Assembly (NCBI GenBank): GCA_026874595.1
Contig: CM049308.1
Coordinates: 77,984,124-78,048,123 of the forward strand
Direction: 5' to 3'
DNA from: Sipunculus nudus
Taxonomy: Eukaryota > Annelida > Sipuncula > Golfingiida > Sipunculidae
DNA: 64,000 nucleotides
The position numbers and the translations under genes are program-made. The notes under the pieces were generated by a model that saw only the letters and a program-made list of their open reading frames with translations, was not told the origin of the DNA and did not search any database. Positions 1 through 12,229 of this stretch are shown one piece after another (positions within the stretch are counted from its first letter, which is position 1; every line of letters begins with the position of its first letter).

Positions 1-529
1 CTACCACTTGTGGCCTGACATAGGAATACCTGACTATCAAGGGCCATATCCTGCCGAGGAGGCAAAATCAGGCGGAGCGGAAGTTCACAGTCTGGATGTT
101 AAGAACCAGACAGGTTGACCAGTGAGAGAGATGGTCCTAAAACGATATCACAGCCAGACACTATGGTGTTCCAAGGAAGCATGTTACAGGTATCAGAACA
201 ACAAAAGGTAGAAAACAGAAAAAACGGGGCCAGGGAATATGAAATTAGCCCCCGATCAATGAACTCGCTGCACCATGCTGTAAGACCTCAATAAGTAAAT
301 GGCACATGGGAACTGGCTTTTTACTCCTCATGTCAAAGTGCTGGTGTTGCTTTGTTTTTCAAACACTTTCTTAACTCAACTTAATTTTTTAACAGCCTCT
401 CTTGCATCGGATTGGTTGAATTGTCATGCCAGAAAAAAGGAGGACCATGCTGTATGTTTCACACATTTTTGCATATTGCAGGTTTCATTGAATTCCAGCA
501 AACCTCCTCTGAAGGAATAGTTTTTGTTT
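1..529. other. Unannotated AT-rich sequence
   Basis: No gene, RNA or repeat boundary is recognisable. Short open frames occur by chance and their translations show no domain or sensible composition. Confidence 0.5.
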
Positions 530-690
530 TATTTTACACCCATCTAAGACAGGTCATATTATGGAAAGTCCACAGTCCGTTAACTTTTAGTGTCGCTGCA
601 ATAACTTAAAATGGGTTTAATGGATTTTCATGAAACTCGCTATATAAACACTGACGTATAGATTATCAGTTCTTGGCTAAATCCACACAT
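530..690 (+). repeat. Fragment of the 'TTAACTTTTAGTGT' repeat family
   Basis: The words TATTATGG, GTCCGTTAACTTTTAGTGTC, CAATAACTT, TGATGGATTTTCATGAAACTC and GATTATC (each with small changes) occur here in the same order as in the longer copies near 43013-43412 and 46621-47090. This is a short, decayed internal piece. The family resembles dispersed repeats I know from molluscs; its transposon class is not evident. Confidence 0.55.
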
Positions 691-3600
691 ATTGAAGGAG
701 ATCAGAGTCTGTTTATTCAGAGATCGCCAGACTTATTTGTAGTAATTTTGTATGATATCTGTAAATTGATGGGTTTTGATGACATAAAGTATGAATGATT
801 TACCATTAAAGTACCTCACCTGGGATTAGTTGTCTGCAAAATCTGTCCATATGTAATAAGGTTTAAAGTCACTAAACATATACAGCAGGCCTGTTATGCA
901 CTATTGTTGTGTTCTTGTTATTATTTAAAAAATAGTATTTGAAAACCAAACCAAAGACCACTGCCAGTAGATAATACATCTTCCTGACTGCAGGATACAT
1001 CTCTTCATGAAAACCCAAAGTAATTGAGTAATAACATCTGGAGGTGCTTTGTAAGAAAACAAAAAAAAAAAAGAGGTTCAGATACATGTAATCAGTTGTA
1101 CAAAATCATACATGTGTAATCTGACTCATGTGCAATCATAGAGATGACCAGTGAGGGAAGGAAATTATGGGTTTGGAGAAAATTAAGATGAAAACCCTCA
1201 ATGTTGTTTTTTCATTGATTGTTACATTTCCTTGCTTTGTGCCAGTGCCCTGGTGTCAGCATGTGGTAAAGGAGGCCTTTGATTGTGCCTTGATGGAGGG
1301 CAAGCAGTGAGCAGTAGGAATGAGTTTGAATGAATGTAAGCTGACCACTGCAGAAAAAGTATATATAACATTTATATAGCATATTTGCTGGATTTAGTTC
1401 AGCATTTAAATAACCTTTTATTTCTTGTCTCAACATTGCACTTGAGAAAAATTACTCTAAATCCATCAATAACAGTTTTCAGAAATCTGCACTTTTAGTA
1501 GAGGAAGTGAAGTCAGATGTGTACATTTGATTCAATATTATTTTTGGTCTCTCAGAAAGGTCAGTCATGTTTTTGGTCTGCATTGGACTGAGGCATAAAA
1601 ATGGGACACAGATAACAGGGCATTTCATTGAAAAAAAAACAGGTGACCTGCAACAACACAATGTTTGGCCTTAAAGGTGTACTGAACTGAAGAAGGGAGA
1701 TAGGATTTCATCTCAGTCAACTGGAACAAGAGATATGTTCAGTTGATCCATTCATAGTATTGCTTTTCAGACTACACCTTGAATGATCTAGCATTGATCC
1801 AGAAAGAGGCATAGGAGTAAGAAGACATTGATAATGATTTTAAAGGTTCTGTTCTGAACTTGAGAGAAAAACTCTTTTATCCTAAATGTTTATAGGGCAG
1901 GAAGATCAGTGGTTTATACATACTGTTTTCTTTTGGATGATATATGAACATTTGTATCATGACCTTGAAGAGTGTCAGCCTGCAGAGATTTTAGACTGGA
2001 TCCTCTTTGTAACATATTTGGAACACAAAGTTTGTAAATTCCAGACCTCAGAATTCACATTCATGAAGTCATCATGGACAAAATGTAGAGGCATTGAAGC
2101 CTTAGTGTCGATCCAGCTGATATATGTTATCTTCATCCAATAGAAAAGCTACAGAATAAAAGAAATTAATTTCATCCTGTAATAACTGAAACATCTGATC
2201 CCAATAGATTTTCTAGCCCTATACATAGAAAAGTCTGTATATTCTGTCTGTAACTGGCCATCACTCTCATCTTTCCAGGAACTAAAAATATATTTTTTTT
2301 TCATTTTTTCCCTTTGAACCCTGTAACAGTGACTACTGCTGTAAGAAGTTCAAAACTTTAAGATATAATATATATATATTTTTATTTATATATGATTCTT
2401 TTCATTTGGAACTTGAATTGTCCTTGAAAGTGAAATTTAATTTCTTTGAAACAGAAGTTTTTGGAAGTTTGTCTTACCAAAAAGAAAGCTACCACCGGTT
2501 GTTCACCTGACATTGTGATATCCGAAGAACTTTTGAACTATTTTTAAATGACAATTAAGAAAAAATGTTCAAATATAGGAAAACTATGCAATGATTTCAG
2601 TAAATTTTGACCATGTATTCTGTCAGTATTTGGAGATGTATGTTATCCAGTGTTTACCTGGAAGGCTTTTTCTTGTGTATAACAACCAACAGCTCTGTGG
2701 ATATGGAATGCATGAACACTACTGAGTTGCTTTTGTTTTTGAATCAACAAAGAGCATGTTAAAGGTGCCAATTCACCTGCCTTTGAAAAAGATTTTTGTG
2801 ATTTCTGGCTTCCTCTGTGTATTTAATTACTACTATTAATTACTATTAATTACTATATTAATGTTCAAAGGGTAATTTTGGTTGTTAATGTTCATATAAA
2901 GCCTCTATGAAGGATGTATGAACTTGTTTATCAACAACTTTTTTGTAAACACAGCAATGTTCACAAACAGGGAAATACATGTTACCTTAGGTGATAGGTT
3001 GCATATATGCGGAGACAGTAAAGTCATATGTTGCAAGACACCATTTTCAAAGCTCTGGCTTATCTGCCTTGCTGCCAAATGCTCTTGTTGAATTTGTTTT
3101 GATTATTTTGGCTGGCCCTCACATATTATAAACAAAACAAGCAGCCTGTGTGCGATGATATCCACGTTTTCTGGCCTATTTTTATCAAAGCTCCAAGGCA
3201 TTACGTTATATTATAATGGTAATGGTTGGGCCCTTTTGCTTTTTCACTGACAAAATGACAGCTAATGTTATATATTATGTCTAAGTGAGCCTCGGTCATC
3301 GTACAGGTGTTTACACCATGAGACGTTCTGTCCAGCACATTTATTTGACCTTTCAGACTTTTGGATGGTCATTTATTTACACCATCAGACAGTATGGTGG
3401 TTTGTGTATTTTTCATATTCCCCTAGGTGCCACTGCCCTCTTTTTTGGACTTGCAAGCGAGAATTGCAAAAAAAAAAAACTAGAGCAGAAAAGCAGGTTA
3501 CTGTCTGAACTGAGGGAAGCTTCGTTAACTGTAGTCATTTTATATTGAGGAATTTCTGCTTTAAAACAATATCTTATAATATATATATATATATTTTAAA

Positions 3601-5149
3601 GCAAAGAACTTTTTAATACTTTGTTGTCATACCTTATGAGAGACAAGATTTCAGTTGGGTTTTTTTTTTAATGAATATTGATTATATTTGTATATAGGTT
3701 GTGGTTTCCTTTGACATTTTAACTCAGACTTTTGAAAGTGAAAGTCTTTTTGTTATGATAATTGTTTGATCCATAATGGATGTATGGTGAAAGCCGTTTG
3801 GGTGAAAGATTTATGTAAGTTTAAATTAGGGGCACAATTCCTGCCACAAATTAATAAAGAGGTTTTCTTTAAGGTATGAAGCAAAACATGGGGCTGGTAT
3901 TAAAGTGGTTTATGATATTGTTGTTCAGCTCTTCATGAGGTCTAAATTAATTACACACTGGATAACAAGTAATAATTTAAGCTTGCTGTATTTACAATAA
4001 ATTCATTCGTAGCTTAGAATTAATTGTGGTGGCAAAAGAATCTAATGAAGTTTTACGTCATGTAATATATCCAACCAGGAAGTTTCATCACAAGCAAATG
4101 TAGATAGCTATTTTACTGAAACCTTCAGGAATTGGTTCAGTGTAGATATTTATAATAATGTTATCACTCACTTTAACAACACTTGATATAGTTGTTTAAG
4201 TTCTAAGTCAACACTTTATAGTATCACAAACAAATCAATATCTGCCCAGTCTGACTACCAGTATCAACCTTGTGTTCAGGTCTTCAGTGCTGGCCAGTTC
4301 CCTCTTGTGGCTTTTATCAATGCTCTGTAGTGCATACACCTTAACTTACATCTTTAATAGTATGCGTCAAGTGATTATCTAATCTGAAGTTGCACCCATG
4401 TCTGGTGCTTGGTAAGGAGGGTACACCTTTGTGATGAAGACCATTGCCAGGGGTCTTAAATTTCTAGAACAGTTCAAACAAGACATATCCTTAACATTAA
4501 AGGTGCATTAACATTTCCCATAAGGCCCAAAAAAAATAAAAGGTATGGTTCTCAGGCACTACCCGCATCAAAATTTTTATTTTTATTTTCAATAGAAACT
4601 CAATTTTGAGCTCCAGCCGCTTGGACATTTATAAAATTTCCTTTGTTATGTAATGCTTTAATTGTTTAGCAAAATAAATCTGTTATTATCATGCTTTTTC
4701 CCTTACCATTTGACATTTTTATCAAAACATATAATGACATTAAAAATTAAAAAAAAACCTAACCTTATTTTTTTTTCCTAATATGTTAATTATCTCTAAT
4801 TTATCTGATTCATATGTTGTAATTGTACAAGTATGGGAGTAAACACAGTCCATGTAAGTCAGTTTACCATAACAAGACTGCTAAACTAGAGTCTGGAACT
4901 TTGAAAAATCTTGGTTTGTGAAGTGGTGCAGTACGGCTACCAGAAAGGGATGGTGTATGTTTATGGCACTGATTGTGCCTGGTGCATGCTTTTTTCCTCT
5001 TGTGTACAGGAGTAAGCAAATGGTTTTAGAGCAAAATATTAGAAGGTATGTTAATGTTTGAAGGAGAGAATACAATATTTCATGTGTATTAGATATACTT
5101 GGTATGTGATTAAGGTTCATTAAATCAACACTTCTACAAATATGGAAAC

Positions 5150-5152
<3 letters not shown>
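691..5152. other. Gene-free AT-rich stretch with minor simple repeats
   Basis: I see no coding region or complete mobile element. It holds a short (TA)n/T-rich run near 2361-2390, a tandem TTAATTACTA-type run near 2826-2862, and an (AT)n run near 3581-3597. An open frame at 3285-3548 (87 codons) has no recognisable domain and passes through a poly-A run, so I treat it as chance. Confidence 0.5.

Positions 5153-5214
<62 letters not shown>
5153..5214. repeat. (TA)31 microsatellite
   Basis: An uninterrupted run of 62 bases of alternating T and A. It directly abuts the pogo-like relic at 5215, so its last TA also serves as the left TA target duplication of that element. Confidence 0.97.
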
Positions 5215-5218
<4 letters not shown>

Positions 5219-6161
5219 CGACGCCACTTATTTGCAAGTCAGTTAACAGAAAATGCCGCTTATTTGCAAGAAATTCTGAAAACCAAAACCATTTTCTATA
5301 TGTTATCATTAAAAACGCGCCGCATAATCGGAAGCCTCATTATTGCAAACTTCCGATTAACGCAAGGGAAAATATGAGCAGGAAGGTAGAAAACTCATGT
5401 TAAATGGAAGTAATTTAATGAGTTGTGTTTGTGTTATCCCAATAATGATCATAGACCGGAACTTCAAAAGTAGCCGCTGTGATAACTGCAGGTGCACATG
5501 TGTACAAAGGACCTTAATTACCTTGTGCTCGGTGATGCAGTTCGATACGGTCACAGCACACATCTCTTTGAAGTGGGTTAACAATGGTAGGTTAAAAATG
5601 CGTCACGCATATTAAACACCTTGATCATGAGAGCAAGTTGAGTTGTTTGACAAACTTCGTGTGCTGGCCCATGGTTTGTTCCTTTGATGATACTCATAAT
5701 AGAATTGTCAAAGGCTCATATACAAACTTACATTGTTAACCCCTTATTTTCGTTATGTCTTGTTAAAACATCTCTTCTATAAAAGACTGGCAAATTTAGA
5801 ATCATGTCATTATTCAATCATGAGTGGCAAGCGCAAACGCAACAATCTCTCCTTGCCTAACAAGTATGAAGTTATTAAGATGAAAGACCAAAGGGTTCCA
5901 CAATTCGACATTTAAAAAAAGTATGCCGTGTCTCAGTGACAGATTTCTCGAATAATCGCTCAGAGGGAGACAAACATCCAAGAAAGTTATCAAATACTGG
6001 TGTTTTTATTCTTTATTACAATATTAGATATTCAGCGGTCCTATCGATCTTTCGGCCTACCCTTACACATGGTAGACGGTGAACTTCGCCTAAATGCAAC
6101 TTCCGTTAATTGCAACGAATTTGCTTGACAAAAGCCTCTTGCAATTAAGCGGCTTTGTCTG
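5215..6161 (+). mobile_element. Pogo/Tigger-like Tc1/mariner relic with TA target duplication
   Basis: A 947-bp element flanked by TA on both sides (5213-5214 and 6162-6163). The left end starts CAGACGACGCCACTTATTTG and the reverse complement of the right end starts CAGACAAAGCCGCTTAATTG; 20 of the first 24 bases agree. The GCCRCTTATTTGCAAG motif is repeated inside the left end (5223-5238 and 5255-5270), as expected for subterminal transposase-binding sites. The body keeps the start of a pogo-type transposase (5820-5969) but has no room for the catalytic DDE domain, so it is an internally deleted, non-autonomous derivative. TA target sites, TIRs and a CENP-B-type DNA-binding domain together are typical of the pogo group. 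Confidence 0.88.
5820..5969 (+). pseudogene. Remnant of pogo transposase CENP-B-type N-terminal domain
   Basis: Starting at ATG 5820 the frame reads MSGKRKRNNLSLPNKYEVI and continues to DQRVPQFDI. It is then cut by a TAA at 5913-5915. The same frame continues as KKYAVSQ, meets a TGA at 5937-5939, and resumes as QISRIIAQRE. The pattern of a basic start, KYEVIK, a KKY-VSQ helix and a QISRI recognition helix matches the psq/CENP-B N-terminal helix-turn-helix of pogo/Tigger transposases. Two in-frame stops with no frameshift mean the reading frame survived but the protein is dead. No C-terminal HTH or DDE catalytic core follows before the right TIR. Confidence 0.82.
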
Positions 6162-6483
6162 TATATATGTATATATTATAAGCTCAATGGTTCCAGATGG
6201 TTTTCCTTCTTTGTTGAACCACCATGTTTATTCCTTCACTGATTAAGCTTTTTGGGAATAAAAGCTTTGGACTTTAGTCTGTACATCCTAATCATTACCA
6301 TATTAATGCCACTTAAATGAAGTTCAAAGTTTTATTTGACATGAGTTACTTCTTTGCAACAGTCCCTACACTCAGTCTCATTATTGGAATTTTATTTCAG
6401 ATGGATATATAACTGAGTTTATGAATAAAAGGAGTTGATAAGTGAACAATAAAATATGACAAAATCAGTTGATATATAACTTA
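6162..6483. other. Unannotated spacer between two TIR elements
   Basis: AT-rich DNA with no gene or repeat that I can identify. It separates the pogo-like relic from the 421-bp TIR element. Confidence 0.5.
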
Positions 6484-6628
6484 CACTGCCAAAAATATTT
6501 TTAGAAAAGATAAATTTTCTTGCCCCACTCCCTATAATTTTCTGTGTTTCAGCAAAATGTATACAGGGATAACATTTTCTAGGGAGTGGGGTTAAAAAAA
6601 AAGAATTTTTTTCTTATATATATATATT

Positions 6629-6671
<43 letters not shown>

Positions 6672-6904
6672 TTTTTGCCATCAGAAAAAGATATGGCAAG
6701 GATATATCTTTTAATATTATTATGAAGGACATTTTCCTTTTGATAAGATAATATATCTTTCCTTAAGAATATCTAGATATATTTTCTTGACTTTAAGCCT
6801 GTTGCCTATAAATAAGAAAAAACATCCTTAAGATTTCTTGTCAACAGAAAAACTTTCTTCGGATAAGAGGTATTATTTTTTCAAGAAAACTATTTTTGGC
6901 AGTG
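6484..6904. mobile_element. 421-bp MITE with CACTGCCAAAAATA termini
   Basis: The left end CACTGCCAAAAATA and the right end TATTTTTGGCAGTG are perfect inverted repeats over 14 bases, with looser matching further in (AGAAAAGA and TTTTCTTG-like stretches). TA lies directly outside both ends (6482-6483 and 6905-6906), consistent with a TA target duplication. A second, perfect 12-bp inverted pair lies inside (6523-6534 and 6580-6591, CCCCACTCCCTA and its complement), followed by a TA-rich run near 6615-6668. No coding potential. TA targeting suggests a Tc1/mariner-type MITE, but the superfamily is an inference. Confidence 0.78.
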
Positions 6905-9170
6905 TAAAGTACAAGTTGATATTTTGATGTGCTGACCCAGATATATGACATACCTATATCAGAGCTGGATTGTGGCCGCACCTGTGTACACCAAGCACAG
7001 GATGCTTGAAACGTGACAGACTTATAATTCCGTCATAAAACTCCAGAGGGAATATAACACTTGGTTTGGAAATGCAGATTGTGTTTTTGGTTTATGTAGC
7101 TGTAAGCAGATGACTTATTTAAGATTAGTTACTAATGCATCATCGGTACTTGTAGGTGTTCATCGCATCCTTGCAGAGATATATATTGATGCTCCAAACA
7201 TTTATTGAAAATATAATGAGACAGCTGTACAATGACCACACGACATCACATCGAAGATGATTTTCAAATGACAGTGTTTGACTGTCATTGGTCATACACC
7301 AGAGAATTTTAACATTTCATTCAGACAGACTGTAACAAGTTGGGGGATGTTGTAAATAAATTTACTGCCCCACAGCAGACACCGTTTCATACTATGTTGT
7401 GTCAGTGACACCGCGAGATCTGTGTGCTTCAAACCCTCATTGAGTTACAAAAAAGCAACTTCTGAAACTTGTTGCCTCTGCCATTAGGGTATATGTGATC
7501 ATTCAAGTTTGTGTTTGTGTGTTTGTTCACAACATTATTCATGCAGTCATAAATAGATTCTCATGAAATTTTCAGGGCTTTTCGGTGATGGGCCAAGCAA
7601 GGATTGATAAGGCTTTGGTGTTTATCCTGCCTCTTTTCCAGATTTTTGGAGCATCATCAAGAATATTGACAAATGCATGGTGACTTATGCACAAATGAAC
7701 CTTTGAATATGGGCCAAAAAATAAGTGAATGCTTTTACTTAGGTCTAACCTCTTGTGCGCATGACCTGACCACCTGTCATATGTCACAGTTGAGTGTCCA
7801 GTACCTTGGAAGGTGTGTCCAGTGTATTCACAGAGCTATTTTGAAATTTGTGCTCCCAAGGTGGAGGCATGTATCCATTGAGATGCAGATTTCTAGTTGT
7901 ATATTCATTTAATGTTATATTTTATTTCTCGTAAATATAACTTAATCGTATATCCTCCTTACTTTACTTTTGACATACTCTTATCATTGCTGCCTATACA
8001 CTTGTTAATTTAAGTGATTTTTTTTTATTGGGGAAGGTCATTAGAAAGAGGCAGGTTTGAGGGGAACCTGAGACATAATTCATAACAGTGAAGAAACCAA
8101 TTAATTAAAATCTGAGAAAACAGTCAATTTACAACATTTCAACCAATTTTTTGGCAGTGAAGGCCATTGCTTGCTTGGAGAAAATTCCAAATGTGACAGA
8201 TATTTATTGGATGACGTTTCAGGAATCACAAAAGAAAATTTTATACTCGTTCAGGAAAACATGCCATCTGTCAAATCATTTAAAAAAAGTTCATTTAGTT
8301 ATAAAACAAACTGAAGGGTTCATTTACAATTCTTTAATGCCCTATTTGGTTTTCACTCCTATCTTTATTTTTTCAGTTAAAACAATTAAGTTTTCAAGAA
8401 GTTATCACCCCAAAACAGGTTGACAGAGCATATATGATACTTACAGCTTAACTATAGTCAGTTATTTTACTTATATGGTGTCTGCTATTTACAATTGCTT
8501 TACTTGCACATAATATCTTATACATGGAAATATTTAAAAACAGAAAGTTGTAGATGAGATTAGGTATAAAGCATGTTTGTACAAGTAATTAAGGTAGGGA
8601 AATTTCAAAATTCTTTCACATTTCAGCAGAAAAAAATCATGTTTTTCTTCAACTTCATTTAGCTGGTAGTGCCCCCTGCAGGCCATAAACTTCTTCTTAA
8701 AAAGGGAATATTTCCTGATTGGGATATACTTTTAGTGGTTTTAAAATATTGTGGTCTAGCAGATGATAACAGGATTATGGTAAGGAAGAGTTTAATGGAA
8801 AGGAAACAAGCTATTAGGTCATTATTTCTCCAAGTAGGGTGCTATTTGAGATAATTTAGAGGAAATGTTTTTTCTTCCCCTTATTTGCAGTAATTACAGT
8901 CCCTTTTTTCTTTAAGAGCAGGCATTTAAAATTACATTGCCGGAGGTGTTTGGGTAGGGTGGTGATGTATGTTTAATTTATTCCATCCACTTGAGGAGGA
9001 AGGAAATTCTAGCTAATTTCAATAATAGGAAACCAAAAATGGTGAGAAATGATAGCTGTTGCTATTTAAAATGAAAAAAAATGCCACTTGACAAATATGT
9101 TTTCAGGAAAGCTCATATAACCCTGCAGTATATGTACATTTTGCTTTACCAAGGATAAATTCTATATGCC
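6905..9170. other. Gene-free stretch with one hairpin-bearing block
   Basis: No coding region recognised. The sequence around 7190-7400 is less AT-rich and contains a perfect hairpin (separate entry). Open frames at 7572-7912 lie on both strands with no domain and look like chance. Confidence 0.45.
7267..7289. promoter_or_regulatory. Perfect 9-bp hairpin AATGACAGT/ACTGTCATT
   Basis: AATGACAGT (7267-7275), a GTTTG loop and ACTGTCATT (7281-7289) form an exact inverted repeat. Each arm contains TGACAG, the core recognised by MEIS/PREP-type TALE homeodomain proteins in animals. Function is inferred only. A structured RNA is possible, but the 9-bp stem is far too short for a microRNA precursor. 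Confidence 0.3.
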
Positions 9171-9435
9171 AGTCTTTGACAGGACACATCATGGTATACT
9201 CAGAGGTCACCAGACTTGGTGGCACTGTGATGACTTGCCAAAAGTCTGATGGATCGGATTTTCATGAAACTCGTTATAAATATTTACCAGTTGAGTTTCT
9301 CACCTTAATTAAAACCATGGCAAAACCCAAGCATATTTACAGAGGTCAGAGGTCACAAAACATACAATTTGCATGTCATGCAGCCTTTCAGTGCTCTTGT
9401 AGAATATTTTTTAATCTGGAATATTCATTCATTAA
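9171..9435 (+). repeat. Copy of the 'TTAACTTTTAGTGT' repeat family, internal part
   Basis: Contains CAGTCTTTGACAGGACACATCATGG-like wording, TATACTCAGAGGTCACCAG, GGTGGCACTGTGATGACTT, and GATTTTCATGAAACTCGTTAT. These words recur in the same order at 46621-47090 (GTCTTTTGACAGG, GAGGTCACCGCAC, GGCACCTTGGTGACTTACC, ATTTTCATGAAACTCATTA). It is a diverged partial copy with no coding content of its own. Confidence 0.55.
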
Positions 9436-9876
9436 GGATAATTTTAGATAGATATATGCACCAAGGAACAGAATGCAGTTTTAATTGGGATAAAAGGTCC
9501 ATTAAGGGTCTATTAGGAATGTTGTAATTTGATTTTTGAAGAGCATGTAATTCCTTGGCATCCATCCTCTGCCAGTTACTGCCCACCATACCCCTACCTT
9601 TAGAAAAGACAAGTATGTCTTTTTGTATGTCACCTTTGTGGTTATCCTAAATATTAATTTTGTATTTTGCCAGCAGAAATGCTTAACTTGAAATATCAAT
9701 TTTTTATTGAATTAGAATTTTTTTCTTGATTTATTTTAAAAGAATTATAATAAAAAATCACCAAATCTAACAAATGAACTGATGGTTGTTCTGCATAATG
9801 AACATGGCATGCAAATACAGATGAACAGTCTGGCACATAAAAAAAACAGATTTCTCTCAAAAGGTGACTGGATATA
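9436..9876. other. Unannotated AT-rich spacer
   Basis: Nothing recognisable. Confidence 0.5.
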
Positions 9877-10054
9877 GAGTGAAACCTGTGTAATAAGACC
9901 TCTCCTGAGACTGGCCAAAAGTGGCGTTAATTCACAGGGGGGCTTATTAGACAATTAAGCCATAACCAATGTGAGTGCTTTCGTTTCACTCAAGGGTGCT
10001 CTTGATAGACAGATGGTCTTATTAGACAGGTGGTCATTCAGACAAGTTCCACTG
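9877..10054. mobile_element. 178-bp TA-flanked MITE, family I
   Basis: The left end GAGTGAAACCTGTGTAATAA and the complement of the right end CAGTGGAACTTGTCTGAAT form imperfect inverted repeats, with TA outside both (9875-9876 and 10055-10056). The interior holds repeated GGTCTTATTAGACA-type words in both orientations. A related copy sits at 27459-27621. CAGTGRAACCT-type termini with TA target sites are usual for pogo-type MITEs; that assignment is an inference. Confidence 0.72.
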
Positions 10055-11394
10055 TATAATTTTTTCTAAAATATTCAAATTTGCTTCAGATCAGAATTTA
10101 ATATCCCAGTCTGGAAGCCCAAGGAAAAGATTTATCCCATTAAGTAAGGTGGTTTGGAGGAGTGTGCATGTCTCATTGATCCAGGAGCAGGGTAGATCCA
10201 GAAGCAGGATTGATCCAGTAAATAGTAGCTTTCAGTTGTCAATCACAAGAGTGGCATCATGGGATTTGTATCCTTTTAAAGTTTGATGTCCTCAAGCAGG
10301 TGGCAGGCCAGAGTTCCGTGTCTTGTTACCTCAGCTGTTTTCTGGGCAACGCATCTCATTTCCAGCATCTTCTCTTGGTATCTGAGTGGGCGGGCTAATA
10401 GGATTAAAGTTACACCAACAAGAGTTGGCATTATTTTTATGATTTAGTTTCCCATTGAGTGCAGGCTGAATTGTTTCCTGAATTGTTTTAGCTGTTGGCC
10501 AGGAGGGATGGTTTCATTAAATTCTCTGAATTACCCCAAATAAAACCAAAAAAAAGCTTAAACTCCATATGGGCTCCAGAGCTGTTTGACAAGGGAAGGT
10601 TTCTTAAAATGAATTTGTGCCTTCTGTTTTTCCTGTATTCATGTCCTGATGGTATTACAGTTGGAACATTAGAAAGTAGGACTGTAGAGTTGATGATGAG
10701 GATGATTTTTTCCCCAGATAACATTCATTTAAGGATTTTGTCATGGGAATATCAATTCTGAGGTAGATTTGTCGATGTAGTATTGATCTGTGGCATTTCA
10801 GTGATCTGTACCAGATTTTGTTTTTCATTACTCCTGTAGGGATATTCTAATATTTTATTTCCATGTTTCCATAGGCAACAGTCCTCCTGTTATGGAAGAT
10901 GCGCATATTATAAAATCTGATCTTTAGTTCATCTACTCTGTATTCATGTACCTGAAATTAATATTGACATTATGGTTTAAGATCAACAGTAAAACTAGTT
11001 CATCTTTTTTCTTTGTGTGAAGGTGATATAATGACCAATTCAAAACAACAACACTTTTCACACTTAGCTAAGATGTCTTTGTATTTTATTCATCACATAA
11101 AATTGTTCAGGACCACCTACAAATCTACATTGGAGTAACTAGTTAAACAGAAACATGAAAATCCTCAGTACTAAGAGATTTATCAGAAAAATAATAATAA
11201 AAAAAAAATCCACTGGACTAATGAATTTTCTTTAAACTGATGGAACAAAGTTGATACAGCTTTAATTCATTAATATGCATCAGTCTTCCAGTCATAAAAA
11301 ATTGTTGTAATATGTTAAAGACAAAGGTGTCAGAAAATTATAGTGCTTTTTTAAAATGGGAATTGCTTCCATTTTCCCAAAAACATCATATGAT
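10055..11394. other. Gene-free stretch
   Basis: No gene identified. Around 10177-10222 the words GATCCAGGAGCAGG, GATCCAGAAGCAGG and GATCCAG recur, a short tandem motif. 10360-10430 is locally less AT-rich and might be conserved non-coding DNA, but I cannot support that here. Confidence 0.45.
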
Positions 11395-11640
11395 AACCTC
11401 AAAAGGGCAGACAACTATCGAGGCAAGAATAGGATATGAGGGAGCAATCATTGAATCCCCATAGACTTACTCGCTCATTAGTCCCTACGGTAATTAGATG
11501 ACCCACCCTGTCAATTAGTCTACATGAAGGTTCAATGGTCTCTGCTTTCTTGGCCGCACCATGCGATGCTGCAAGAACATAGGACATCCTGACTGGACTT
11601 TCACTGTGATGATTAGCCAGATAGTGAAAGTTCCCCAAGC
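11395..11640. promoter_or_regulatory. Candidate conserved non-coding element A
   Basis: A block of balanced composition inside AT-rich surroundings, without repeats, holding homeodomain-type cores (TAATTAGATGA near 11491, CAATTAGTC near 11512) among complex unique sequence. A minus-strand open frame covers it (11399-11638, 79 codons), but its translation shows no domain. An exon cannot be excluded. The call is based on texture, not on a comparison. Confidence 0.25.
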
Positions 11641-12229
11641 TTCATTTTGCTGTGTTGGAATTGGTGCTTATATGTGAGACACAAATTGGACCAGTTAATA
11701 ATGGATCTTGTCTGGTATGGAGTGATTGCGTTAACTTGGCTGACCTTTCAGTGACCTCATTAAATCAGAAGTGTAGTTTTCTTCCTCATCCAAGTGTACC
11801 TGTGTAGTGATTGTCCTGATTATAAGGTAATTGCAGGTCCTTGAAACCCTGGATAAGTTACAGAATTTAAACATGATTCTCTGTGGCTTCAGACATTCAG
11901 GAAATGAAGGCTCTTTTCAACAGTTCATTGAATCATTAAATTAAGTGTGGCATAAGGGACATTTTAGAGAAGAACTTTTGATGTGGTTTTGCTTTTGGTG
12001 TGGTTTTTTTTGCATAGTTTATAAAGAATGTTAAAATCAAATTACAGGAGTTTGAAAACAGGTGACTGTGACTTTGATCTTCCAGGTCAAACTTTGGGAA
12101 ATATAGAAATTCTGACATCTTTTGAAATAATGCATTTATTTCTTTACATTTTCCCAATAGGGATGAGACCTACCTGTTTTTGCAAATGCAAAAGCAAAGC
12201 CATTCTAGTTATAAATGTTTTCATTATTA
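11641..12229. other. Unannotated spacer
   Basis: No recognisable gene or repeat. Confidence 0.5.

Noticed and set aside
5153-5214. TA tract as the pogo target-site duplication only
   Set aside because: The tract is a microsatellite in its own right; only the last TA is needed as the duplication, so the two are listed separately.
4881-5377. Open frames with long Tyr-Ile runs on both strands
   Set aside because: They are the (TA)31 microsatellite read in frame, extended by chance.
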